Of a stretch of DNA of 64,000 nucleotides, positions 23,030 to 34,040 are shown piece after piece. The position numbers were made by a program, and so were the translations under genes. This DNA is from Sebastes aleutianus (lineage: Eukaryota > Chordata > Actinopteri > Perciformes > Sebastidae): assembly GCA_916700875.1 (NCBI GenBank), contig CAKAKS010000060.1:31865528-31929527 (forward strand), read 5' to 3'. Position 1 is the stretch's first letter. Every line of letters begins with the position of its first letter. The notes under the pieces were generated by a model, which saw nothing but the letters and a program-made list of their open reading frames with translations, was not told the origin of the DNA and searched no databases.

Positions 23030-24650
23030 CAGACGTAGGCAAAATTGTTGGTACCCTTCCGTTAAAGAAAGAAAAACCAACAATGGTCACTGAAATAACT
23101 TGAAACTGACAAAAGTAATAATAAATAAAAATTCACTGAAAATTAACTAATGAAAATCAGATATTGTTTTTGAATTATGGTTCAGCAGAATCATTTAAAA
23201 AAACAAACTAATGAAACTGGCCTAGACAAAAATGATGGTACCCTTAACTTAATATTTTGTTGCACAACCTTTTGAGGCAATCACTGCAATCAAGTGATTT
23301 CTGTAACTCTCAATGAGACTTCTGCACCTGTCGACAGGTATTTTGGCCCACTCCTCGTGAGCAAACTGCTCCAGCTGTCTCAGGTTTGAAGGGTGCCTTC
23401 TCCGAATGCATGTTTCAGCTCCTTCCACAGATGTTCAATAGGATTTAGATCAGGGCTCATAGAAGGCCACTTCAGAATAGTCCAATGTTTTGTTCTTAGT
23501 CATTCTTGGGTGTTTTTAGCTGTGTTTTGGGTCATTATCCTGTTTGAGGACCCATGACCTGCAACTGAGACCAAGCTTTCTGACACTGGGCAGCACATTT
23601 CGCTCCAGAATGCCTTGATAGTCTTCAGATTTCATTGTACCCTGCACAGATTCAAGACACCCTGTGCCAGATGCAACAAAGCAGCCCCATAACATAACCG
23701 AGCCTCCTCCATGTTTCACATTAGGTACAGTGTTCTTTTCTTTGGATGCTTCATTTTTGCGTCTGTGAACATAGAGCTGATGTGACTTGCCAAAAAGCTC
23801 CAGTTTTGTCTCATCTGTCCAAAGGACATTCTCCCAGAAGCTTTGTGGCTTGTCAATATGCATTTTGGAAAATTCCAGTCTCGCTTTTTTATGATTTGGT
23901 GTCCTCCTCGGTTGTCTTCCATTAAGTCCACTTTGGCTCAAACAGTGATGGATGGTGCGATCTGACACTGATGTACCTTGACCTTGGAGTTCACCTCTAA
24001 TCTCTTTGGAAGTTGTTCTGGGCTCTTTGGTTACCATTCGTATTATCCGTCTCTTCAATATGTCATCAATTTTCCTCTTGCGGCCACGTCCAGGGAGGTA
24101 GGCTACAGTCCCATGGACCTTAAACTTCTGAATAATATGTGCAGCTGTAGTCACAGGAACGTCAAGCTGCTTGGAGATGGTCTTATAGCCTTTACCTTTA
24201 ACATGAAGGTCTATAATGTTCTTTCTGATCTCCTGAGACAACTCTCTCCTTAGCTTTCTGTGGTCCATGTTCAGTGTGGTACACACCATGATACCAAACA
24301 GCACAGTGACTACTTTTCACCCTTTAAATAGGCAGACTGACTGATTACAGGTTTGAAGATACCTGTGATGCTATTTACAGGACACACCTTAGTTTAACAT
24401 GTCCCTATGGTCACATTATTTTACATCTTTTCTAGGGGTACCATCATTTTTTGTCCAGGTCAGTTTCATTAGTTTGTTTTTTAAAATGATTCTGTTGAAC
24501 CACAATTCAAAAACAATGTCTGATTTTCATTAGTTCATTTTCAGTACATTTTTATTTATTATTACTTTTGTCAGTTTCAAGTTATTTCAGTGACCATTGT
24601 GGGTTTTTCTCTCTTTAACGGAAGGGTACCAACAACTTTGCCTACGTCTG
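23030..24650 (-). mobile_element. Tc1-like DNA transposon, copy 2
   Basis: Same family as 2661-4272, with ends CAGACGTAGGCAAAATTGTT and AACAACTTTGCCTACGTCTG, flanked by TA at 23028-23029 and 24651-24652. Length 1621 bp. It lies in the intron after the membrane exon of copy A. Block B has the undisturbed site GGCATTTATAACCACTG at about 44186, which equals the flanks with one TA removed. Confidence 0.96.
23249..24304 (-). pseudogene. Tc1 transposase, frameshifted (copy 2)
   Basis: From 24304 the frame repeats copy 1 almost exactly through the helix-turn-helix region and the first two catalytic aspartates (LWTDETK, QDNDPKH). It stops at the same place with the same 2-nt loss. The C-terminal part has an additional 1-nt loss near 23402 relative to copy 1, so even the second frame is broken. 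Inactive as read. Confidence 0.92.
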
Positions 24651-24683
24651 TATAACCACTGTCATGTCCCTTAATGTTTTCAG

Positions 24684-24811
24684 ACACAAGAGGAAGAAAT
24701 CAAGTCGACAAAGAACTACGAACACACTGCCCTGTTTTGGTTTTCTGGTGATGACTCATTTGTGCAAAGTTTTCTGCTTATTTACTGAACAGATATAGAC
24801 AGAAATGACTT

Positions 24812-24848
<37 letters not shown>

Positions 24849-27800
24849 GCGTGTGCGTGTGCGTGTGCGTGTGCGTGTGTGTGTGTAAACCAATTCAGGC
24901 TTGGTGGAATGGCGCCAGGAGGAGGAATCTGATGAACGACCGTGGTGTGGCAGAGCCTTTCAGGAGCAGAGATGACCTCTTGCCAGACCAGCCGCGCCGT
25001 CCAAATGCCCAACGATGCCAGCCTCGTCCAGACAACACGTAAGACAGCAGCCACACACACTGTCCCTACCCAGGACAAGGCACACTCTGTAGGACAGAGA
25101 GCTGGATGCTGCTGCTCATGCTGGAGTCAAAGCATCCATTTAAGAACCTTCAGACACAAACGGCACAATGAGTCTTCCCTCAGTCATTCATTTATAGCCA
25201 CTCACTGACTCTGCATGTTTTTATTCTTGTCACCCGTTGTTTCACAGGCCTGCATCCAACATCAACAGTGTTTACTGTACCGTGAATCTGCCCACCGGAC
25301 AACACGTGAGTCAAGCAATTAGAGTTCACGACAACGTAATTAAGAGAACAATACTGTACATGAAAGCAGTTGTATATTGGAGACTTCACATCACAATTTA
25401 AAGGAACTGTTTGTAACTTCTTACACTTACACTCTTATAAATCATTGCGGGTCGGTGTCCCATGCGCGCTCGTGTGTGGCTAAGCTGTTCCAACACAAAC
25501 TACACGGAAGCACCAAAACCACAAAGTTCTATCTAGTGAAGCCCGTCTTGCAAAACAGTGTTAACTCTTCCTGCTTCAGCCTCCCGACCGCGGCCAGAAG
25601 ACACAGGGGAGACCGTAGCTTTGGTCTCCAGGGCCGGAGGCTCTGCTGTACTCTGCTCCTCTGCCTCCTTGCCTTCACTCACACACTGCACTCGTTCTCA
25701 CTTGCTCCACCTCTCATGTGCATGCATGCACACAACACACTGCAGAAGAATCAGTTTAGCTCTGAGAATATCTAGTGAATGTACAGTGGACGTTTGTGCA
25801 GAAATAAAGGCTGCAGCTCCTCCAGACCAACAGAGGTTTCCCGTGTCGTTTCCTGCTGCTGAGTGAATAGACTGTGCACCGGAGCGAGTAACGTTGTCTT
25901 CTCCGACCAAAACTCCGGTGTCTCCCCTGTTCCTTCTGAACACGGTCGGGAGGCTGAGGCAGGAAAAGCCAACACTAGGATCAGCAGTGATTCATGGAGA
26001 GACCTTCGTCTGGTCAGCTAGACGACGGTCTGGTTTTAGCTGACGTGTGTCGCCTCACTGTGTTGATCGATGCTCCTTCATGTCTATTTAGAGCGAGCAC
26101 AAGCGCGAGCCCGACGCTGACTTTTGTTGACTTAACGGCCACAGGTGTCGCTGTTAACAAGACATTTCTGATTCTTACAAACACTCCCTTTAAGAAGAAC
26201 AGGATATTATTTTAACTACAGGGGTAAACCAATTTTACACAAGTACTTGTCATGAGTACTACTTAGCCTGTGTAATGTCTTCTGTGGCTCTGAGAGGAGT
26301 TTTTTTCAGTTTGAAAAAAACAAAAAAACTGGTGATGTCTTGGAAACTTTATATTCAAACAGAAACTGGAGTATGGTGAAAGATGTGGGTGTTTACCAGG
26401 TAGAGAAGATCTAATGAAATATTACTATCTTTGATGTGATGGGAGTTCTTTCCTGCAGGGTGTCAGCCGGGTCTTAAAAGGTATTTTATTAATTGAGACC
26501 TTTAAAAAGTATTTAAACACAATTTTCCGAGGTATTACATTTTGTTTAGCTTGTTTTCAATATGTATATTTGTCCAAATTGCGTAGGTGTGTGCCCACTC
26601 CACCACTCATTAGAGCTGTCAATGGGAGACCTGTAAATCAGGAGTTCTAAAGGTTTTGCTAATTTAGGGAGCCGGCGTATGATTGAGGGCCACACAGGAT
26701 AAGTGCACACATAAAACAAAATATCTTTTCCATCTCACTTCCACGTTAAACTGACAAGTTGTCCACTGAAATCACTAACATTAACTAACAGCATTAGAAT
26801 AGATGACAGAACGTAATTCCTGTGACACTCGCAAGGTGCCACTGGTTTCCATGCAACCAGTAGCTTTCTACAAGTTGTCATTTATAACCTGGCAGACGCT
26901 TTTTAAGGGGGCGCAGTTTGACGCAGTAGCCAAGTAGTGTATTAAATGTAAGATATTGAAATGGGCCGCAGATGTTTGAAATATAATGCATGCATTTCAT
27001 GTCACGTTCAGAGGCTGCACAAAATGATTCTGAGGGCCGCCATTGGCCTGTGGGCTGCACTTTGAGAACTAAAACTCGGGAAAAAAAGTTTGGAAATTTG
27101 TGTTTGGTCGAACTTCTCTGCCAATGCTGTCAATACCAACAGGAGAATACACTGTTAAGCATTGGCAGAGCATTTTGGCAAATTTCACTTGGGCGCTACA
27201 CACATAATCAGCTGTGCTGCTCATCCCACAAATGCATGATCCTAACAAGTTGGACATCATTGTGAAGGTAAATAAACAGGCTTTCCAACAATGTAAAATA
27301 CAATGACAATTAGCATTGTAACAACAAAGAAATAATCGACCAAACACAAGTTTCCAAACTTTTTTTTCCCCTGAGTTTATATTATGTAATTTTTTCTGAC
27401 ATCTTTATAGCGTACTATACTATACTAAGACATTTTCATGACTTACTATTCTATGAGTTTTTTATGACATACTATATTATGAAATTCTTTTATGGCATAC
27501 TAAACTATGACTTTTTCATAACATTTCATATGGAAGATGATTAGGGCCACATGTGAAAATGTATTATAGTTCTAAGTTTAAAGTAGGAATTCTGAGAATG
27601 ACGAGGCTCCGGCCACACGCGAGCGCGCATATGCGAACGCGTATGTGTGCCGACCCGCTACATTTATACGCTTAAAAAGTTACAAACAGTCCCTTTAACA
27701 CATACACAGAACATTAGTGTTCTTAAAACCACTATGTAAACGTCTGCTTTGGCTTCAGTCAGTTGTGTGGCCCTCTTTTAGACAGGCGGATGTGTCTTTC

Positions 27801-28806
27801 AATGATCATGCTGTTGCTTTGCCACTGTGCTGTAGCTCTGCTCGCACTGTTTTTCAGAACAGTAATCATTCAGTATTCAGTATTGTGGAGCAAATGAGTG
27901 ACCAGACGACCTACAGCTTCCATTTTAAGGCATGACTGGACTGATTCAGTTGCTACTGTACATTCATTGATGTCTTCTGTCTGCATCTGCTCAGGGTCCG
28001 TCTGCACAAAAGCCAATCAGAAAGCAAGGTGGACACACACAGGATGATCCTCTCAACTACGCGTCTTTACACTTTGAAAATACGCAAAAGTGAGAATATG
28101 ATTTTTCATATAATACCAGAACAAGAAAGGTTTTATTACATGGCAAATTTATGACGGTATTTGTTTTTCTAGGAGCAAACTGGCAAAAGCGGAAGACGAT
28201 CTGTATGCTAAGGTGTACAAAAAAAACCCACCTACACAGGTCAGAAACCTATAAACCACATTCTTTTTGTACCATGTTCAATTTATTACATTATAACATA
28301 ATAATATTGTGCTTATAGTAGTTTACAGTAAAGCTACTTTTGAAGAAATCTAGAAAAGAAGTATGTCCTGTATAGTACATCTGTGTGTCCACAATACTGT
28401 AGCAAAGAACTTCTTTTCTCGTTTGAATTGAATGAATTCCCGGTTACAAACAAAATGATTTAATCAACTTACAAGTCTTCACAAGCACTAAACGTGTGTT
28501 TATATGAATTTCACTGTGCATAACATCCAGATACAGTCAGAAGTTATGACACAAATGATCTGGTGACTATCTCTGTTATCCCCCTAGAATGAAGAAAGGC
28601 ACGAGGACTACGAGAACGTCAGTGCAGCAAAAGCAGCCAGATCTCCGAGTCCATTGAACTATGACACAGACACCAGTGAGGACGAAGTAGAGATCAATTA
28701 TTCACAGGTGAGCTTCAAGGCAAATCCTGGACATCAGAGAGCTGGTAGAGCCTCGAGTAGCTCGTCTGATGAAGGGGAGACACAGTACTCTAAGGTCAAA
28801 ATCTGA
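24684..28806 (+). CDS. Copy A cytoplasmic-tail exons (full inhibitory tail)
   Basis: Six exons encode the tail, starting with the basic membrane-proximal stretch HKRKKSSRQR. The 58-nt exon 25248-25305 carries SVYCTV. Exon 27995-28089 carries LNYASL. Exon 28173-28239 carries LYAKV. The last exon carries DYENV, PLNYD, INYSQV and TQYSKV before TGA at 28804-28806. Phases run 2-0-2-0-2-0 and close exactly. ITIMs recruit SHP-1/SHP-2 and YxN motifs recruit Grb2. Copy B lacks the last 36 residues. Confidence 0.85.
24813..24889 (+). repeat. GT microsatellite beside a tail-exon acceptor (copy A)
   Basis: A (GT)n run with interspersed GC steps ends about 10 bases before the acceptor AACCAATTCAG at 24898. 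It occupies the place of the usual polypyrimidine tract. Confidence 0.9.
25397..26193. mobile_element. Miniature element, TTTAAAGG...CCTTTAA family, block A copy
   Basis: Begins TTTAAAGGAACTGTTTGTAA and ends TTACAAACACTCCCTTTAA, inverted over about 19 bp. Its body matches 9512-10332. Intronic (between the 58-nt and 95-nt tail exons). Block B has an internally shorter version. Confidence 0.8.
27603..27702. mobile_element. Solo end of the TTTAAAGG family (inverted)
   Basis: GTTACAAACAGTCCCTTTAA preceded by CGACCCGC and CGCGAGCGCGCATATG is the reverse complement of the left end of the 9512/25397 family. No partner end lies nearby. In block B this site instead carries a roughly 33-bp satellite. 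Confidence 0.6.
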
Positions 28807-28824
28807 GACTCTTATTCTACCTTA

Positions 28825-29580
28825 AGCTGAGCATACACTGTACGATTTTAGAAATGTTGTTGTGTAATTCCTACTCCTAATGTACGAGTAGATTGTGTGC
28901 GATGTGAAGCCAAAGCTCACGATTTAAGTGCTCGCACTGTACGGTCCGATCGTCAGCCTCGACCTGAGTGGAAAATAGAAAGAAAAAAAACGGCTCGTCG
29001 ACCCCTGTGGGCCGTTCTGGCTCTTGACAGTTGTCAATAAAGATTTGTTTGAAAGCTCCGAGGCAGGTAAAGTTTGTTTGTTAGCAGAGGTCTGTACGGG
29101 TCACAATGCTAACAAGGCAGAAATGTAATGCCTTGATCATCTGTGCCATCCTGTCTGCCGAAACATCTAAAAAAAAAAAGGCGCCGGTGTAGATGGACTC
29201 GCAGGTGGCTAGAAAGACATGGACAGTAGAGAATTGGAGGTAAGCTAGCTACGTTTTACTATATCTATTGTACATTGTTATTTTGATATAGCTACACTCT
29301 TTACTGTCAGAAAAAGTATAACTAAGGCGTTATGACGTTGGGGAATCGGCTTGTGGCTCTGTTTCAACTGTGCGAGAGCCTGTGGATGGCCGACCAAAAT
29401 TTCTGACTCATCAAATTTATCCGACTATCCGACGGCTGGTCAGGAGGAGTGAATCGGCCCTCGGTCCCCCCTGTACACTGCACGGCAAACGACGCCAAAC
29501 GAAGCTGAAACTACGTCCAACTCTAAAATGAGTCGTGTGGCTCAAATCGAAGGCTAAAATCGTACCGTGTATGTCCAGCT
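28825..29580. mobile_element. Harbinger-like miniature element directly after the stop codon, block A
   Basis: Inverted ends AGCTGAGCATACACTGTACG and CGTACCGTGTATGTCCAGCT are flanked by TTA at 28822-28824 and 29581-29583, a 3-bp duplication as in PIF/Harbinger elements. It starts 18 bp after the receptor stop codon. No transposase inside. Confidence 0.8.
29036..29041 (+). promoter_or_regulatory. AATAAA polyadenylation signal inside the miniature element (copy A)
   Basis: First AATAAA after the receptor stop codon, 230 bp downstream, in the context TTGTCAATAAAGATTTG. It lies inside the 28825-29580 element. Confidence 0.6.
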
Positions 29581-29583
29581 TTA

Positions 29584-30214
29584 CAGGTAATACAGCTAAT
29601 TATTAAATACGTGTTTTATTGTTTTTCATTCCTAAAATACATCTTGTAGTGCTTCGCTGCTTTTTATGAGTGTGCAGTAACAAGTACCAAACAGAAGGGA
29701 GGAAAGAGACCAATGTTATCCCCTTAATCCAAACCCATGGTACCTAAAATATAAATATAACACATTCTGTTGAAACTCATTAATTGTAAAAGAAAGAATG
29801 CATGGGCAAATGTACATATTTGTTAAATTTATTGACATGACAATGACTTTTGTAAACAGCACAAGATGACGTGGCTTTAATGTTTTAACGCTGTGCAACA
29901 GTTTCTTTTCTGAGGCTTGTTTGTGAAATATGCATGTTGAAACAATGTGCCATATGCACAATGCTCTGCCAACTTAAGTGCAGGAAGAATGGCTTTATTG
30001 TTTTTTATAAACAAGCACAAACATATTTATGTATCTTAACAGAAAACAAATAACAAAATGATCAATAAAAAGTGTGACAAACTCTGTTTAACTGCTTCAT
30101 TCACTCTGCACAAAGGTTTTAAATAATAAATTAACAGAACTACACGACACAAGTTAGCACTGAAATATTACATATAAACAGTAGCATGATAAATGTAGCT
30201 GTGACTATGACATG
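29584..30214. other. Gene-free 3' flank, present three times in the window
   Basis: No exon. The sequence recurs at 49453-50150 and, more diverged, at about 51380-51710 and 52450-52515 (for example GCTGTGCAA, AAGTGTGACAAACTCTG, GTAGCATGATAAATGTA). Confidence 0.7.
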
Positions 30215-30540
30215 TTTTAAGACCTTTTTATGGCATACTATACAACTGGTATAATAAAAAGTTCATAGTATAGTATGTAGAAAAATGTTGTGAAAAAAAC
30301 GTCATAGTATAGTATGTCAAAAAATGACATTAAAAAAAAACATAGTATAGTACGTCGAAAAAATTCATGAAAAAAATGTCATAGGATAGTATGTTGAAAA
30401 AATTTATAAAAAGTCATAGAAAAAATGTCATTAAAAAAACTTCATAGTATAGTATGTCCAGACATTTTCTGAAGTAAACGTCATAGTATAGTATGTCGAA
30501 AAATGTTGTGAAAAAAACGTCATAATTTATTGTGTTGAGT
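30215..30540. repeat. ATAGTATAGTATG satellite, block A
   Basis: Repeats of roughly 40 bp based on GTCATAGTATAGTATGTCGA followed by AAAAATTTCATGAAAAAA-type spacers. The same satellite is expanded at 50150-51310 and appears in the opposite orientation at 53575-54660. Confidence 0.85.
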
Positions 30541-33500
30541 TAACAGCCAGTGAGGAGTTCGGTCTACTTGTAAAAAGGCTTGGAAAGGAGTCATCCGAAC
30601 ACGTTAAAAGAATACGTGCCGTTCACATCACCAACCCTCAAGCTGCACTCGAGTTATCGTGGACTCAAAGAGTGCTACGCTACGCCGGAGGTGATAGAGA
30701 GCGCTTTATTTAAGCGGCTGGACAGCTTTCCTCATCTCACTTCGAAAGATAACATCAAGCTAAGAGGACTTAGCGACTTGCTCTTGGAGCTACTCTCAGC
30801 CAAGGAGGATGGGTACCTTCCAGGACTGAGCTATCTTGACACACCTCGAGGAATTAACCCCATTGTTGAGAAGCTGCAACCAAGCTTATAAGAAAAAATG
30901 GCTTTTTGCTGGTTCACATTACAAAGAACAATACAGGGTTTCCTTTCCACCTTTCTCCTTCTTTGCTGACTTTGTCAGACGTCAGGCAAAAGCCAGAAAT
31001 GATCCTAGCTTCGTCTTGACGAACAGCAACCGCAGCCATTACCTCAATGAAAGGCCTACAGCTAGGCATAATGGTGTGAAGACAGCTATATCTGTGCATA
31101 AGACGGATGTGTCAGCAACAGCAGATTCAAGCTCAATGCACAGAACATCAACAGACAGGAAAAATAGTACTGATCCAGCCAAGTACTGTCCACTTCATAA
31201 TAAATCTCATCCTCTGGAGAAATGTAGAGCCTTTAAAATGAAGCCACTGACAGAACACAAGACACTACTAAAAAAACACAGACGTTGTTATAGGTGTTGC
31301 TCTGCTACTCATATGTCCAGAGAATGTCCAGTGGAGCTGAAATGCAATGAGTGCGAGAGTAATCAACACTGCACAGCCATGCACCCAGATACTACCGGCT
31401 CACCTGCAGTGTCTCCTGCAACGGAGTCAGACACAGAGCAGCAAAACAGCTCTCCTCCAGAGATAACCTCCAGGTGCACTGAGGTCTGCGGAGAAGATCT
31501 CCCAGCGCGATGGTGTGCAAAGATATGTTTGGTGCGAGTTTTCCCACAAGGGCAACGAGAACGCTTAGTCAAAATGTATGCCGTCCTCGACGACCAGAGC
31601 AATTGCTCGCTGGCCGGATCTGAGTTTTTCCAGCTCTTTGATGTCAATGGTAGCGTTGCACCTTACCTGATGAGGACCTGTGCTGGAACCACTGAAATGA
31701 CTGGAAGGAAGGCAGTCGGTTTTCAGATCGAATCAATGAATGGTGAAGTGTGTTTGGACTTACCTCCACTCATCGAATGTTACGAGATCATGAGCAACAG
31801 ATCAGAAATCCCTTCACCAGAGGTCGCTCGCTCCCATGCTCACTTGAAGTCCGTGGTGCCTTACATCCCAGAGATCGATCCTGAAGCCCAGATCTTAATC
31901 CTACTGGGGAGAGACGTACGTGTTCACAAGGTGAGACAACAAATCAATGGGCCCCACAACGCACCTTTTGCCCAGCGTTTGGACTTAGGGTGGGTGATTG
32001 TAGGGGAGGTTTGCATCGACAGTGCCCACAAGCCCACTGTATCTGTTTTTAAGACCAATGTCCTGCAGGATGGACGTCCATCTTTTCTGACGCCCTGTCA
32101 GAATCACATCTGCGTGAAGGAGAGAGTAGGCTACGGCGGGGAGCACAGACACTGTACCCCCACACATCTGTCCAACGGTCCCGCTTCTGGTGTCCCTGCT
32201 AAAGACAAACTTGGACAAGATGTGTTTGTGAGAACAAAGAACGACAACAAACCTGCCTTGTCTTTCGAGGATGAGACCTTTCTGGAGGTCATGCAAGCAG
32301 AGGTCCAGAGAGATGAGCAAAACTATTGGATCGCCTCAACACTCACTGACACCATGTGGTTTACAGGACCAGAGTTCCTTCGCAAACCACACCAGCCTGA
32401 AACACATGAGTCTTTCAAACTAGTGGATCCTGAAACAGATGTCAATGTGAGACCTTTAGTCCCTGTCTCCACTGATCCCTCTTCTCCAATGCTGCTGACG
32501 ACTGCTATGCTCCTAACCCAAAAACCAGGTGTACTTGCTCCAGCCGGCAGCTTCTATGAAAAGGATCTTTTCAAGTGTCAGCGGAAACAGGTGCCGCCAC
32601 TAGCAAATGAGTTTTGGCCCCGATGGAGAAACAAGTATCTCCACACTCTTCAGCCAAGGTGGAAGTGGCACACAGCACGTCGGAACCTAGAGGTTGGAGA
32701 CGTAGTGTTGCTAAAACAGAGTCAAGCGCCTCGCAACGAGTGGCCAATGGGTCTTGTCACCTCCACCCTCCCGAGCAGTGATGGACAGGTCCGCAAAATC
32801 AAAGTCAGGACAACATCGCGTGACAAACTAAAGACATTCTTGAGGCCTATCTCTGATGTTGTCTTGCTCTTGCCAAAAGAAAGTCAAAGTTCAAGTACGG
32901 ACAATTGAGTGGCACCAGTAAATGCCAGACGGGGACCGTTCTGCCCTGAGTGTGTTTGACATGCTAAGAAGACCAAGTTGACTGTTAAAAATGTGTTTGT
33001 ATTGTTATTCTCAGAAAAGATTGTTGAGCTGTATTTTGAAGGCTGGAAAGATAGTGTAAACAGGAAGTAGGAAGTATAGAGGAGACCTGAAAAAAGAGAA
33101 AGAACATGGGTGCAGTTGTATAGTTTCTCATGTTGAATCCAGTGTAATTCTGCATATGAATCCCTCAGAAAGCAATGGCTGTAAGTGATATGTTCTTTAC
33201 ATGCTTGAGAATTGATATTGATGACTTTGATAGGCATTTTTCTAAGATTGTAGAAATATAATAACTTTATGTGTTAATGCTCATAAGACAACTTTACCGC
33301 TTATACTTACCTGTTACATACCTATTGAATTTATAAGTTAATGGTAGGTTGTTTATATTTACCTGTTTTTATAATAGCAGTTCATTAAGTACATCTTTTG
33401 TATTTTCTTTTCTAGTTTCACTCCAATTCAATGTGTCATCCTGACTTGACCTGCTGTGAAAGAAGTCATTAAAGGAGCAAGCACGCTCACTTCCTGGCTC

Positions 33501-33573
33501 TTGAAAAGGAGTTTGGCTGGCTGTTTATTTATGTTAACACTTTGGAATTAAAACACATACAGAGAACAGTACA
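30541..33573 (+). mobile_element. Truncated BEL/Pao LTR retrotransposon at the duplication junction
   Basis: Gag, protease and the C-terminal integrase-adjacent domain of a BEL/Pao element are recognisable. No 5' LTR is visible before the coding part, which starts right after the satellite. The 3' part after 32909 (CCAGACGGGGACCG, then about 630 bp to ACAGTACA at 33573) may be the polypurine tract and 3' LTR. Block B begins immediately afterwards at 33574. Confidence 0.8.
30580..32908 (+). pseudogene. BEL/Pao gag-pro remnant fused to the terminal DUF5641-type domain
   Basis: The Gag region (30540-30890) is spread over three frames, so it is frameshifted. From about 30890 a 690-codon frame continues with SFPPFSFFADFVRRQAKARN, a zinc-knuckle region (CYRCCSATHMSRECP), and an aspartic-protease-like domain with YAVLDDQSNCSLA. 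After RDEQNYW the reverse transcriptase is missing. A short piece (STLTDTMWFTGPEFLRKP) follows. The integrase core is missing too, and the frame ends with the BEL terminal domain (FWPRWRNKYLHTLQPRWKW, LEVGDVVLLKQ). It cannot be autonomous. The deletions keep the frame open. Confidence 0.85.
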
Positions 33574-33799
33574 GTGTGGTTTACCTTTACTTTTATGTTT
33601 TGGGATATAATTAAACATTTTATTTACACAAAACTTCAGAAACCTTTGATACATTTTCACTCTTTTTGATGAGCCTGGAATTATGAGCAGTGTAAATACT
33701 GCATAAATTCTGCACATATATGCTGTAAGCTGCTCAGTTCCTCTTAAAAAAGACTTAGTACTTCCTGAACAGTGGCTTTCACTATTAACAAAATGATTA

Positions 33800-34040
33800 A
33801 ATAGTGGAAGTGAGAGAGCGTTGCATGCATACTGTAGCAAACAAGTTGAAAGGAAAAAATATTTTATCACCTTCATCAGCATAACTATAAATGATTGTGT
33901 TCTCCGGCTTGCATGATTGGCCATTCAAATTTTTGCAAGATTTTAGGTCAACTGAAAACTTCCTTTTTTTAAATCTGCGGCTACTCTTACTTTAGGAGGG
34001 ATGGTGTGTGCTGCAGACTGCTGTAAGTGGATTCTTTAAG
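33800..34040 (+). promoter_or_regulatory. Putative promoter and 5' non-coding exon of CD22-like copy B, octamer mutated
   Basis: Counterpart of 13000-13252. The octamer site at 33923-33930 reads ATTCAAAT instead of ATGCAAAT. The Ets-like site reads AGTGGAAGTGAG instead of AGCGGAAGTGAG. The exon donor at 34041 (AAG then GTAAGA) is kept, as is the acceptor before 35070. Confidence 0.45.

Larger units (their letters stand above)
14370..28806 (+). pseudogene. CD22-like Siglec receptor, copy A (frameshift in the ligand-binding exon; otherwise intact)
   Basis: Sixteen coding exons: 14370-14418 signal peptide; 14522-14933 V-set; 16796-17083; 17494-17751; 17884-18147; 18272-18568; 20357-20653; 21130-21399; 22449-22709 (Ig domains); 22893-22971 membrane; 24684-24747; 24899-25038; 25248-25305; 27995-28089; 28173-28239; 28588-28806 tail. 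All Ig exons are phase 1-1. CD22 is an inhibitory B-cell receptor that binds sialylated glycans. The tail has SVYCTV and LNYASL (ITIM consensus), LYAKV, DYENV (the Grb2-type motif known from CD22), INYSQV (ITIM) and TQYSKV (ITSM-like). Compared with copy B, the V-set exon has one extra base in GACCTGCTAC near 14570, which brings a TGA in frame at 14599-14601. Without it the protein would be about 1038 residues. A sequencing error, an alternative start lacking a signal peptide, or a real null allele are the options. Introns hold a Tc1, hAT-type and other miniature elements. Confidence 0.85.
12783..30540 (+). repeat. Segmental duplication, block A
   Basis: From GTGTGGTTTACCTTTACTTT at 12783 the sequence is matched almost base for base by block B from 33574, through the whole CD22-like gene and its 3' flank to the ATAGTATAGTATG satellite at about 30215-30540. 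Differences are mostly single bases plus insertions and deletions: a Tc1 here only, an L2 and a hAT-type element in B only, a deletion around 19275-19494 in B, and divergent satellites. The left edge lies in the 3' UTR of the IRG gene. Confidence 0.95.

Noticed and set aside
24815..25078. Open frames rich in alternating Cys-Val or His-Thr at the GT microsatellites (also 44321-44629)
   Set aside because: They are translations of the dinucleotide repeat. Only the 24899-25038 / 44450-44589 parts are real exons, in the frame fixed by splice phases.
27858..27935. Possible alternative last exon in copy A (strong TTTTTCAG acceptor, in-frame stop, 25 codons)
   Set aside because: Block B carries a 7-nt change that breaks the frame, and the peptide has no clear tyrosine motif, so conservation does not support it.
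30836..32908. 690-codon frame as a domesticated host gene
   Set aside because: The upstream Gag part is frameshifted and the whole matches BEL/Pao domains with deletions. No splice or promoter evidence suggests a host gene.
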